From Breznakiella homolactica (GTDB lineage: Bacteria; Spirochaetota; Spirochaetia; Treponematales; Breznakiellaceae): a DNA stretch of 64,000 nucleotides. Of the stretch, positions 28,873 through 36,877 are shown piece after piece. The first letter of the stretch is position 1; each line of letters starts with the position of its first letter. The position numbers and the translations under genes are program-made. The stretch covers positions 1,054,001 through 1,118,000 of the forward strand of contig NZ_CP067089.2 in assembly GCF_016616095.2 (NCBI RefSeq), in the 5' to 3' direction. Under the pieces are notes generated by a model. It saw only the letters and a list, made by a program, of their open reading frames with translations, was not told the DNA's origin and made no database searches.

Positions 28873-29627
28873 AACTTCTATTGATTTTCGGCTCGGATGA
28901 AACCTACAACCTCATAGCCATGTACGTAAAACCCCTGGGGTTTGAGCTGATCCGGTACCGTCACGTCCTCAAAGCCATGGACAATATTGAAGAGATCGAC
29001 CCCACCGGAATTATTATCAGCGCCGAGGACTTTCCCCGGCACTGGAAAACCCTGGTTCAGTTTGTGCGCACCGACCGGCCCAAGGAAACGACACCGATTA
29101 TTATCCTGCGGGGCGAGAATTTCCCCCTGGATGAAACCTCCAAGGCATTCTACCTCGGGGTAAGCGGCATTGTGTCCGATGATCTCAGCAACGCCATGGA
29201 AATAGACCGCCTCCAGAGCATCCTGAGCCGCTACATTCCGGTGGAGGAAAAACGCAAAGCCCGGCGCTTCCGGCCGGAAGAATGGAGCCGCCTGGACTTC
29301 CTGTTCACAAATCCCGGCAACCGGAAAATCATCACCGGATCTGTCCAGTCCATCTCCAGCACCGGACTGTCATTCAGGCCGGATCAGCCCGCGCTTACCG
29401 CCGGGCTCGCCCTCAACACGGAACTGGAGGAATGTTCCCTCAGGGCCGGGGACAGCATTCTCAGCCCCGTCTGCAGGGTAATCAGAACCGGACGCAACAT
29501 TTCCATGGAATTCATATCCTTTCCCGGCCAGGAAAACGATGTTCTCGAAGCGTACCTGGAACAGCTCCCCTTGGCGGAGTACCGAAATTCCCAGAAACGC
29601 CGTGAAGAGGTTCCTGCCACAGGATAA
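28869..29627 (+). CDS. Receiver-like plus PilZ domain protein
   Basis: 252 residues. Residues 1-125 form a response-regulator-like alpha/beta fold (MKLLLIFGSDETYNLIAMYV) but the usual phospho-Asp position reads DPTGIIISAED and the DD pair at the start is absent, so it is probably a pseudo-receiver. Residues 135-235 carry a PilZ domain: KARRFRPEEW provides the RxxxR-type motif and SISSTGLSF the D/NxSxxG-type motif, so cyclic-di-GMP binding is plausible. It overlaps the secreted protein gene by 4 bases. Confidence 0.75.
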   Translation: MKLLLIFGSDETYNLIAMYVKPLGFELIRYRHVLKAMDNIEEIDPTGIIISAEDFPRHWKTLVQFVRTDRPKETTPIIILRGENFPLDETSKAFYLGVSGIVSDDLSNAMEIDRLQSILSRYIPVEEKRKARRFRPEEWSRLDFLFTNPGNRKIITGSVQSISSTGLSFRPDQPALTAGLALNTELEECSLRAGDSILSPVCRVIRTGRNISMEFISFPGQENDVLEAYLEQLPLAEYRNSQKRREEVPATG

Positions 29628-29636
29628 CAGTAAATC

Positions 29637-30359
29637 TCAGGAAATATTTTCCCGGTCTTTCCCGTCCTTCCGTCGGAAAAAATCGAGGATCCGGTCCTTA
29701 AATACCATACTCGCCAGCCCGAGAAGCCCACAGAACAGAAAAATCAGCAGAAACATAAGCCAGTTTCCCTGGAGAACGGAATCCCCCATGATGGTGGATG
29801 TCAGAATTGACGGAATACGGGCAAAGGTTGAAATCGCGAGAAACCGGGCAAATCCTATGGGCGTAAGCCCCGCCACGTAGGTGAGCATATCCTTTGGGGT
29901 GCCGGGAATAAGAAACAGGATGAAGGTAAGGACTTCAATTTTTTTCGCGTCATTGAGAAAGGTATATTTCTTGAGCCGGTCCTCTCCGAAAAGCCGGGTT
30001 ACCAGAGGCATCCCGAAACGCCGGACCAGCAGAAAAACCAGGGAAGAGGCGGCGACACAGCCCGCGAGGCAGACAATAAGCCCCCCGAAAGCGCCGTAGG
30101 CGGCCCCGGCAATGAGCTCCACCGGTTCCCCGGGAATTACCGCCACCACAATCTGCAGCACCTGAATACCAAAGACAATAAACCACCCGCCGATCCCGAG
30201 TTTATCCACCCAATCGGTAAACCATTCCTGGAAAAGCGGATCATTCAGTTTTTTAATAAACGGAACCGAAAGAATACTTAATCCGACTAAAACAGCGGCG
30301 AACACAATAACAGGAATAAGATATTTTTTACTGTCCTTCTTCGTATGGGAACTATCCAT
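29637..30359 (-). CDS. TVP38/TMEM64-family membrane protein
   Basis: About 240 residues from ATG at 30359 (a longer in-frame start at 30377 is possible). Six hydrophobic segments and the family motif region QIVVAVIPGEPVELIAGAAYG and FLLFLIPGTPKDMLTYVAGL (the glycine/proline pair) identify the SNARE-associated/DedA-related family. Substrate or lipid scramblase activity is not settled. The C terminus is Lys/Arg-rich. Convergent with the PilZ gene. Confidence 0.9.
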   Translation of the reverse strand: MDSSHTKKDSKKYLIPVIVFAAVLVGLSILSVPFIKKLNDPLFQEWFTDWVDKLGIGGWFIVFGIQVLQIVVAVIPGEPVELIAGAAYGAFGGLIVCLAGCVAASSLVFLLVRRFGMPLVTRLFGEDRLKKYTFLNDAKKIEVLTFILFLIPGTPKDMLTYVAGLTPIGFARFLAISTFARIPSILTSTIMGDSVLQGNWLMFLLIFLFCGLLGLASMVFKDRILDFFRRKDGKDRENIS

Positions 30360-30428
30360 AATGGCAACCCATATCAAATATACTGAATTTACGGGAATAT
30401 CCGAAAAATAACGGCGGGACGGCCGGGG

Positions 30429-31229
30429 TTACGCCGTACCGAAAACGGTCCGGAAGTTGCGGTCCGTGAGCGCTTCCAGCTCGCCGGGGGTTATTCTGGC
30501 CCCTTCCCGCTGGTTCCGCAGTTCCGCGGCGGTCTCCAGGATTGTTCGGATGTCGGACCAGCGGGAAAAGGGTTTCCCCCGCAGGGGCTGGTAGGGACAG
30601 TCGGTTTCCGTAAGAAGCCGGTCCGCGGGCAGGGCCGAGCAGGCTTCCATGGCCTGCCGGTGGTTCAGGCAGATTGGGGTTCCGAAGGAAAAATAAGCGT
30701 TTACCCCGCGCTTAACCAGGTCCCGGCCTTCCCGGAGGGTTCCCGAGTATGAATGGAACACCACCGCCGGTACCTTTTTTAGTTCCCGGGAATAGGCGAA
30801 TACCTTGTGCATGGCCTTTCTGACATGCAGCACCAGGGGAAGCCCCGAAGCGATAGCCAGGGCCAGATGCTCGGCGAACAGTGCTTCCTGTATTTTTTCG
30901 GTATCCCGGTATTCACGGTCAAAAAGATCGAAACCGGTCTCCCCCACCGCGCGGAGCCGCGACTCCGCGGCCAGGACATGGAGGAGCGCCAGGGATTCCC
31001 GGCATACCGGTTCGTCGAACCGGGGCAGCTGGGGATGAACCGCAAAACACAGGGCCACCGGAGCCGCGCCGTCAGCGGCGGCCTGCGCCGCCAGGGTTTC
31101 ATGGAATTCAAACTGTTCCCTGTTCCAGGAACTGGCGGCGCAGGACACCCCCGCCTCCCGGCGTTCGGTTTCCGCTCCGGGGTATTGTTTTTTAAGATCA
31201 TAGGGATGACAGTGAGCATCGGACGCCAT
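30429..31229 (-). CDS. TatD-family metal-dependent hydrolase
   Basis: 266 residues from ATG at 31229 (MASDAHCHPYDL); a longer start at 31265 exists. Metal ligands HCH at the start, the conserved ETG (VGETGFDLFD), LHVR, HSYSG and TETDCP are in place. TatD proteins are 3'-5' exonucleases or deoxyribonucleases on damaged DNA. A TATAGA -10 box ends 9 bases before the ATG and no SD is visible. It is alone on this strand. Confidence 0.92.
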   Translation of the reverse strand: MASDAHCHPYDLKKQYPGAETERREAGVSCAASSWNREQFEFHETLAAQAAADGAAPVALCFAVHPQLPRFDEPVCRESLALLHVLAAESRLRAVGETGFDLFDREYRDTEKIQEALFAEHLALAIASGLPLVLHVRKAMHKVFAYSRELKKVPAVVFHSYSGTLREGRDLVKRGVNAYFSFGTPICLNHRQAMEACSALPADRLLTETDCPYQPLRGKPFSRWSDIRTILETAAELRNQREGARITPGELEALTDRNFRTVFGTA

Positions 31230-31333
31230 AGGGTTAATTCTATACAAAGCGGAGCGGAGATACAAATTCCGGTGCCCGGGTTTTTTGCTAAAATACCCCC
31301 CCGATATACCGATAATAAAAACAGGAGGACTGT

Positions 31334-31546
31334 ATGCGAAGATACTGCATTAAATCCGAACCGGACAGAATAGAGTTTATGGATATTCTTAAAGAAAACA
31401 CCGACGGGTATATGACCAGAGTAACGAGAATACAGAACGGCTACGAAAAAAGCATCGATGAATTTATGACCAGGGAACTTTTTGAGCTGTGTCTTAAGAC
31501 TGGTTTTATCAATGAAATAAAAAAATCAGCCAGTTCCGTGGCATAA
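31334..31546 (+). CDS. Conserved 70-residue hypothetical protein
   Basis: The short protein has a strong AGGAGG ribosome site 5 bases from the ATG. The sequence (MRRYCIKSEPDRIEFMDILKE) is mixed charge, predicted largely helical, with no membrane or signal segment. Function unknown. Confidence 0.72.
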   Translation: MRRYCIKSEPDRIEFMDILKENTDGYMTRVTRIQNGYEKSIDEFMTRELFELCLKTGFINEIKKSASSVA

Positions 31547-31579
31547 ACGGATAATTTTCTTGCTAACCCGAAGTTTCAC

Positions 31580-31823
31580 TGCTATACTAATCCGGTAATT
31601 AGAAATAACCGCCGCTCAGATACAGCGCCCGGTCACTCAATTTTCTGAAACTATTTTTTGCTAGAGAGATTAAGAGTACAGCAAAATAGCCAGAGGTTAT
31701 TTTGTCGTGCTCTTTTTTTGTCTCCCCGATATCAGCGGCCATGTACGGATGCGCCGCGGCGGCCGCGCTTTATGGTGTGATTATACCCTGGGTCAGGGTT
31801 AAAAATATTATCGGAGGTTTTTT
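31580..31823 (+). promoter_or_regulatory. Promoter and long leader of the Ugp-type operon
   Basis: A TATACT -10 box at about 31582-31587 implies a leader of roughly 230 bases before the solute-binding protein ATG. AAATAACC (about 31602-31609) can pair with GGTTATTT (about 31695-31702), and a GGAGG ribosome site precedes the ATG. The structure may control expression; no riboswitch class is recognised. Intergenic 31547-31823 contains no supported gene. Confidence 0.4.
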
Positions 31824-33152
31824 ATGGTACGTAGAAAAAAGTGTATGGTTTTGGGAATCGCGGCCCTCGTGGTATTTCTGCTGAGCGGATGCGGCAAGTC
31901 ATCCTCCGGCGGAACGGCCGGCGGCCGGGCATCCACGGATCCGGCCTTCTATGAAGTAACGGAACCGATCACCATTGAATGGTGGCACGCGCTGGAAGAT
32001 CAGTACTCCGCCACGGTAGAAAGTATCGTAGCCGGATTCAACAATTCCCAGAGCCTTATTACCGTGGTGCCCCGGTTTATCGGCAACTATACGGTTCTTA
32101 ACGAAACCCTGGTGGCGGCCCACGCCGCCGGAACGGGACTGCCGGCCATAACCGCCGCCAACACGCCCTATGTCGCGGAATACGGCGCCGGCGGGCTTAC
32201 CGAAAATCTCAGCCCCTATATTCAGGCGACTAATTTCGATATCGAAGACTTCGGAGAGGGAATGATCGCCGCCACCAACTTTGACGGCAAACAGGTGGCC
32301 ATGCCTTTCCTTATCTCGACCCAGGTGGTGTATTACAACGCCGACATGGCGCGGCAGCTCAACGTACAGGTGCCGGAACGCCTGTCCGACATGGAATCCT
32401 TCCTCAAGGCGGCCTCCAAAATCGGCCCTGACAGAAAAACCCAGCAGTGGGCCTTTATCGTTCCCGGATGGGACCAGTGGTATTTTGAAACTTTCTACCT
32501 GAACAACGGCGTGAAGATCATCAACGACGACCAGATAAGCACCGACCTTAACAGCCCCGCGGCGGTAGCCATCGCCGAACAGTTCAAAAAATGGTGCGAC
32601 GCGGGATACATGTACTGGGCTTCCGGCACCAGCGCGTCGTCGATCATGCGCCAGAACTTCTGGGAAGGCAAAGCCTTCTCGGTGGCCCATACCAGCTCCC
32701 TGTACAACACCTATGTGGACAACTGCCCCTTTGAAGTCGGCATGGCATGGCTCCCCGCGGGAGATACGAAGATCTCCGAAATCGGCGGAAGCGTCATCCT
32801 GATTCCCGCTAAAAACGACCAGAAGACCAAAAACGCCGCCTGGCAGTTCATGCAGTACATGATCAACAAGGATACGAACATGAAGTGGGCCCGGGAGACC
32901 GGCTATATGCCCACCAGGAAATCCGTCCTCTACACCGAGGAAGGCCAGAAATTCCTCCAGGAAAAACCCGCCTTTAAGGTTATCTTTGATAACCTTGACG
33001 AAATCAATCCCCGGATACAGCACGGCGCCTGGGGACAGCTGGCGAAAATCTGGATAGCCTATATGCAGGAAACAATCCTCGAAAACAAAAACGTTCCCAG
33101 CCAGATGGATAAGATGGCCCAGGAAATAAACGAAGTACTGGAAGATTACTGA
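31824..33152 (+). CDS. ugpB: Extracellular solute-binding lipoprotein (UgpB type)
   Basis: 442 residues with a lipobox LLSGC near residue 23 (signal segment VLGIAALVVFLLSGC). The mature protein has the family-1 binding fold (ITIEWWHALEDQY, then KVIVPGWDQWYF-type hinge region). Together with the two permeases and a glycerophosphodiesterase it points to sn-glycerol-3-phosphate or glycerophosphodiester uptake. Substrate is inferred from context. GGAGG precedes the ATG by 6 bases. Homologues take sugars as well, so a sugar substrate cannot be excluded. Confidence 0.85.
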   Translation: MVRRKKCMVLGIAALVVFLLSGCGKSSSGGTAGGRASTDPAFYEVTEPITIEWWHALEDQYSATVESIVAGFNNSQSLITVVPRFIGNYTVLNETLVAAHAAGTGLPAITAANTPYVAEYGAGGLTENLSPYIQATNFDIEDFGEGMIAATNFDGKQVAMPFLISTQVVYYNADMARQLNVQVPERLSDMESFLKAASKIGPDRKTQQWAFIVPGWDQWYFETFYLNNGVKIINDDQISTDLNSPAAVAIAEQFKKWCDAGYMYWASGTSASSIMRQNFWEGKAFSVAHTSSLYNTYVDNCPFEVGMAWLPAGDTKISEIGGSVILIPAKNDQKTKNAAWQFMQYMINKDTNMKWARETGYMPTRKSVLYTEEGQKFLQEKPAFKVIFDNLDEINPRIQHGAWGQLAKIWIAYMQETILENKNVPSQMDKMAQEINEVLEDY

Positions 33153-33161
33153 TGCTGGTAC

Positions 33162-33209
33162 CCGCCGCCGGCCGACGCGCCGGCGGCGGTCTCCCCGGGA
33201 TCCGGGGAG
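33162..33209. other. Double hairpin between binding protein and permeases
   Basis: CCGCCGCCGGC-6-GCCGGCGGCGG (11-bp stem, 33162-33189) is followed by CTCCCCGG-GAT-CCGGGGAG (33191-33209, 8-bp stem). No T run follows, so readthrough into the permeases is expected. Such hairpins commonly protect the upstream mRNA and raise binding-protein levels. Confidence 0.7.
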
Positions 33210-33249
33210 CATTTATTCATCCTTACTTTTGACTGAAAGGGCCTTCGTC

Positions 33250-34146
33250 ATGAAAATCAAACCTCGAACAATCCAATCGGCAAAGGACTTTGCTCTGGTT
33301 ATTCCGGCATTGCTGCTTTTGCTCATATTCACCTATTACCCGATTCTGGAACTGGTCCGGATCAGTTTTACCGACTGGAATCTGATCCGGGATAATTATA
33401 ATTATGTGGGCCTCAAAAACTGGAAATGGCTGTTTAACGGATCCGGGACGAAATACCTGACCTACTCCCTTAAAATCACCGGCCTGTATTCCCTGGGTGA
33501 AATTGTCCTTACCCTGGGGATTGGTATGGTGCTGGCCATCCTTTTCAACAGGACCACCAAATCCTTTTCCATCATGCGGGCCATTGTGTTTGTCCCCCGG
33601 TATGTGGCCATGTCCTCCGCCGCGGTGGTTTTCCTGTGGATACTGAACACGGAAAACGGTATTTTAAACTTTTTCCTGGTCAACCTCGGGCTCCCCAGGG
33701 TTGACTGGATCGGGCAGCGGAACACCGCGCTTCTGTCCATGCTGATCCTGGCGGGATGGCGCGGGGTCGGATACGGCATGATGATCTATATCTCCGCCAT
33801 GCGGGGGATTTCCAAGGACTATTACGAAGCCGCCGAACTGGACGGGGCCAGTGCCTTCCAGCGGTTCTGGCGCATAACCCTTCCCCTCCTTTCCCCGACG
33901 ACAATCTTCCTGTTCGTGACAACCTTTATTGCTTCAATGAAGGTATTCCAGTCCGTGGATATTCTCACCAAGGGCGGCCCCTACCGGTCCACCGAGGTGA
34001 TTGTGTACCAGATATACAAATACGCCATGGAAGACTTCAGGATGGACCGTGCTTCGGTAGTGGCGGTCGCCTTTTTCATCATCCTTCTGGCATTTACCGT
34101 CCTGACCATGAAGGTAAGCAACCGGAGCGTCCATTATGATTCGTAG
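33250..34146 (+). CDS. ugpA: ABC importer permease (UgpA type)
   Basis: 298 residues from ATG at 33250, chosen because AAAGGG lies 8 bases upstream. Six membrane helices; the cytoplasmic EAA loop reads YYEAAELDGASAFQRFWRIT, the contact site with an ATPase. The partner is the next gene. Part of a binding protein-dependent importer, with no ATPase gene in the cluster. Confidence 0.92.
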   Translation: MKIKPRTIQSAKDFALVIPALLLLLIFTYYPILELVRISFTDWNLIRDNYNYVGLKNWKWLFNGSGTKYLTYSLKITGLYSLGEIVLTLGIGMVLAILFNRTTKSFSIMRAIVFVPRYVAMSSAAVVFLWILNTENGILNFFLVNLGLPRVDWIGQRNTALLSMLILAGWRGVGYGMMIYISAMRGISKDYYEAAELDGASAFQRFWRITLPLLSPTTIFLFVTTFIASMKVFQSVDILTKGGPYRSTEVIVYQIYKYAMEDFRMDRASVVAVAFFIILLAFTVLTMKVSNRSVHYDS

Positions 34147-34159
34147 CAGGGAGAAACCT

Positions 34160-35023
34160 ATGACGGATATATCTGTTAACCAGGCAGCAGTTACAAGAAA
34201 AAATATCGGTACCGCAATTCAGTATTTACTGGCCATACTGGTCACCCTGGTGGCTTTGTTCCCCCTGTACTGGATGGTTATTTCCTCGTTTAAATCCCAG
34301 AGTGAAATCCTCCGGTCTGTTCCGACCTTCTGGCCCGAGGAATGGCATTTTGAAAATTACATCAACGTATTCAATAAGGCCAACTTCGGCAAATACTATT
34401 TTAATACCGTGGTGATGACCGTGGGGATACTGGCCATCCAGACCGTTACCGGAACTTTAGCGGCCTACGGTTTTTCTAAAGGGAACTTTAAGGGGAAAAA
34501 CCTGCTTTTTATGGTTGTCCTGGGCGCCCTGATGATACCCATACAGGTGACCTTTATCCCGATCTACATTCTCTGCGCCCGGCTCAACATGACCAACACC
34601 TTCGCGGGGCTGATCCTGCCCACCGCGGTTTCGCCGTATTATATATTCATGGTCCGGCAGAGCTTTATGGGGGTCCATGACAGCTATGTGGACGCCGCCA
34701 AAGTAGACGGCATGGGAACCCTGGGCATCATCACCCGGATTATGGCGCCCATGTGCCAGTCCACCATCGCGACCATCACCCTGGTAACCCTTACCACCGG
34801 CTGGAACAGTTATTTCTGGCCCAAGATTGTCGCCAGCGGCGAAAAACGCCGGGTCCTGACCGTCGGGCTGGCGCACCTGCGCAACACCTTTGCCGGCATG
34901 GACACCATGAACAACCATGAAATCATGGCCGGGGCGGTAATGGCGATTATACCCATTGTGGTGCTGTTCTTTATCTTCCAGAAGTATATGCTTACAGGGT
35001 ATTCCAAAGCATCAATGAAATAG
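34160..35023 (+). CDS. ugpE: ABC importer permease (UgpE type)
   Basis: 287 residues from ATG at 34160 (GGGAG upstream); the longer in-frame start at 34136 would overlap ugpA. Six membrane helices and the EAA-type loop SYVDAAKVDGMGTLGIITRI, slightly divergent. It forms the second half of the transmembrane pore. Confidence 0.92.
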   Translation: MTDISVNQAAVTRKNIGTAIQYLLAILVTLVALFPLYWMVISSFKSQSEILRSVPTFWPEEWHFENYINVFNKANFGKYYFNTVVMTVGILAIQTVTGTLAAYGFSKGNFKGKNLLFMVVLGALMIPIQVTFIPIYILCARLNMTNTFAGLILPTAVSPYYIFMVRQSFMGVHDSYVDAAKVDGMGTLGIITRIMAPMCQSTIATITLVTLTTGWNSYFWPKIVASGEKRRVLTVGLAHLRNTFAGMDTMNNHEIMAGAVMAIIPIVVLFFIFQKYMLTGYSKASMK

Positions 35024-35035
35024 GAGAATGAACAA

Positions 35036-35761
35036 ATGAAAGTGATAGCCCACCGGGGGTATTCGGGTCTGTACCCGGAAAACACCATGCTTGCGTTTAA
35101 AAAGGCCGCTGAAGCGGGCTGCGACGGGATAGAGATGGATGTGCAGCTCAGCAAGGACGGACAGGTCGTTATCATCCATGATGAAACCGTGGACCGGGTC
35201 ACCGGTTCCTCCGGCCTGGTCCGGGAGCTGACGGTGCATGAACTCCAGAAGCTCAACGCCTCGGGGAAGTTCGGGGAACAGTTCGGATTCAACACCATTC
35301 CAACCCTGGATGAATACTGCGGGTGGGTAAAAAACCTCGGGATATTCACCAACATTGAACTCAAGTGCAACCAGTTTTTTTATGAGGGCCTGGCGGAAGA
35401 AACGATTACGGTGGTGAAAAAACACGGCATCGAGGACCGGGTGCTGTTTTCTTCGTTCAACCATGTGTCCCTCCTGGACTGCAAAAAAATCGCCCCCGGA
35501 ATACCCTGCGGCATTCTGGTCGCCGGAAACGGCATCGGCAACGCGGGGTACTACGCGGCGTCCCACGGTCTGGAATACTACCATCCGGACATTGAGACCC
35601 TCACCCGGGAAGCCGTGGAGGACTGCCGGAGCCGCGGGATAAAGCTTAATGTGTATACCGTCAACGACATGGAAGGGCTCATCACCCTCAAGACCCTGGG
35701 CTGCGACGGCATTATCACAAATTTTCCCGATGTATGCAAAAAATGGCTGGACTCGGTCTGA
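35036..35761 (+). CDS. ugpQ: Glycerophosphodiester phosphodiesterase
   Basis: 241 residues with the GDPD signature: MKVIAHRGYSGLYPENT start, then the EMDVQLSKDGQVVIIHDE segment with metal-binding Glu and Asp and the His-containing strand. It cuts glycerophosphodiesters to glycerol-3-phosphate and an alcohol. No signal peptide, so it acts in the cytosol after import. GGAG before the ATG; a 12-base gap after ugpE fits an operon. Confidence 0.95.
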   Translation: MKVIAHRGYSGLYPENTMLAFKKAAEAGCDGIEMDVQLSKDGQVVIIHDETVDRVTGSSGLVRELTVHELQKLNASGKFGEQFGFNTIPTLDEYCGWVKNLGIFTNIELKCNQFFYEGLAEETITVVKKHGIEDRVLFSSFNHVSLLDCKKIAPGIPCGILVAGNGIGNAGYYAASHGLEYYHPDIETLTREAVEDCRSRGIKLNVYTVNDMEGLITLKTLGCDGIITNFPDVCKKWLDSV

Positions 35762-35788
35762 CCATGGGAATGACGGGGTCGGGTTTTT

Positions 35789-36796
35789 ATGAATAGGAAA
35801 GTTTCTTCTTCAGGTAAATTCCTGTTCCTGGCCGCTGCCCTGGCGGCGCTCATCCTGGGATGCGGCGCAACGTCCCGGGACGGCGGGGAACCGGCGGCCG
35901 GCCGGCCGGCGGAACAGGTTTCCGCTGACCGCTACAGCGAAATCATCGGCCGCCGGGATGAGGCGGGGAATCTCACGGTATATTTTCTCGACCTGTCCGT
36001 TGAAAACGAGGCGGAGGATAAATCCGGGGATTCCAGTCTTGTCATTTTTCCGGAAGGCTCGGTCATGCTGGTGGACACGGGTCACCCCGAAAGCGCGGGG
36101 GATATTCTGGCTTTCCTCCGGGATATGGGGATCACGAAGATAGACCGGGTGGTGCTTTCCCATCCCCATATCGACCATATCGGCGGGTTCTCCGAAATAG
36201 CCCGGGTCCATGAAATCGGCGAAGTATACCAGATCGAAATGGACTACCCCACCGATACCTACCGGCAGGCACAGGATACAATCCGGGCCATGGGGATTCC
36301 GGCGCGGTACCTCAAACGGGGGGACCGCGTTACTCTGGAAGATACGGTATCCATGGAAATCTTCAACCCCGAAGAAACCCTGGTGTACCCCCAGGATTTC
36401 CCCGACAACAGCACCCAGTTCGTAAACAACAGTTCCATAGTGATGAAATTCACCTACGGCGATTCCTCGGTTATTATGGCCGGGGATATTTATTCTCCCA
36501 GGGAACGGGATCTGACGGATCAGTTCGGGGAGCGGCTCCGGGCGGATGTCGCGAAAGCTACCCACCACGGGGCGGATACCTCCAACAGCAACCGCTGGAT
36601 ACGGACAGTCCGGCCGTTAATTGTTGTTTCCATGCATGACGTTATGGGAAGCATGGCGGTGTACAACAACTACCGGAAAAGCGGAACCGATTATTACCAT
36701 ACCCTGTACGACGGCATTGTCCGGGTCCGCATGGACAGCAAACAGAATTATACCGTCACCACCCGCTTTGACAGCTGGCTCCGGCAGGAAGAATAG
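35789..36796 (+). CDS. Lipoprotein metallo-beta-lactamase-fold hydrolase
   Basis: 335 residues with a lipobox LILGC. The domain has HPHIDHIGG (HxHxDH motif), VDTGHPESAGD and KATHHGADTSNSN, resembling the ComEC C-terminal metallo-hydrolase. It acts outside the inner membrane; the substrate, perhaps extracellular DNA or a phosphodiester, is not known. Follows the ugpQ gene by 27 bases and may be part of the operon. Confidence 0.85.
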   Translation: MNRKVSSSGKFLFLAAALAALILGCGATSRDGGEPAAGRPAEQVSADRYSEIIGRRDEAGNLTVYFLDLSVENEAEDKSGDSSLVIFPEGSVMLVDTGHPESAGDILAFLRDMGITKIDRVVLSHPHIDHIGGFSEIARVHEIGEVYQIEMDYPTDTYRQAQDTIRAMGIPARYLKRGDRVTLEDTVSMEIFNPEETLVYPQDFPDNSTQFVNNSSIVMKFTYGDSSVIMAGDIYSPRERDLTDQFGERLRADVAKATHHGADTSNSNRWIRTVRPLIVVSMHDVMGSMAVYNNYRKSGTDYYHTLYDGIVRVRMDSKQNYTVTTRFDSWLRQEE

Positions 36797-36843
36797 ACAG
36801 CCGGGGGCTGGAGAAGCCCCCACCCCCAAAACCCCTTCCGCGG

Positions 36844-36873
36844 CAGGGCACCATAATATATTGAGATGCCCTG
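36844..36873. other. Hairpin at convergent junction
   Basis: CAGGGCA (36844-36850) pairs with TGCCCTG (36867-36873) between the metallo-hydrolase gene and parC, which converge. Preceded by a GC-rich stem near 36800. A terminator role in either direction is possible but not strong. Confidence 0.35.
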
Positions 36874-36877
36874 AGGC

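Noticed and set aside
31702..31884. Frame of about 60 codons overlapping the ugpB start.
   Set aside because: It lies in the leader and overlaps the ugpB ATG and SD; no own ribosome site.
36797..36843. GC-rich stem after the metallo-hydrolase gene as a terminator.
   Set aside because: The stem is imperfect and lacks a T run.
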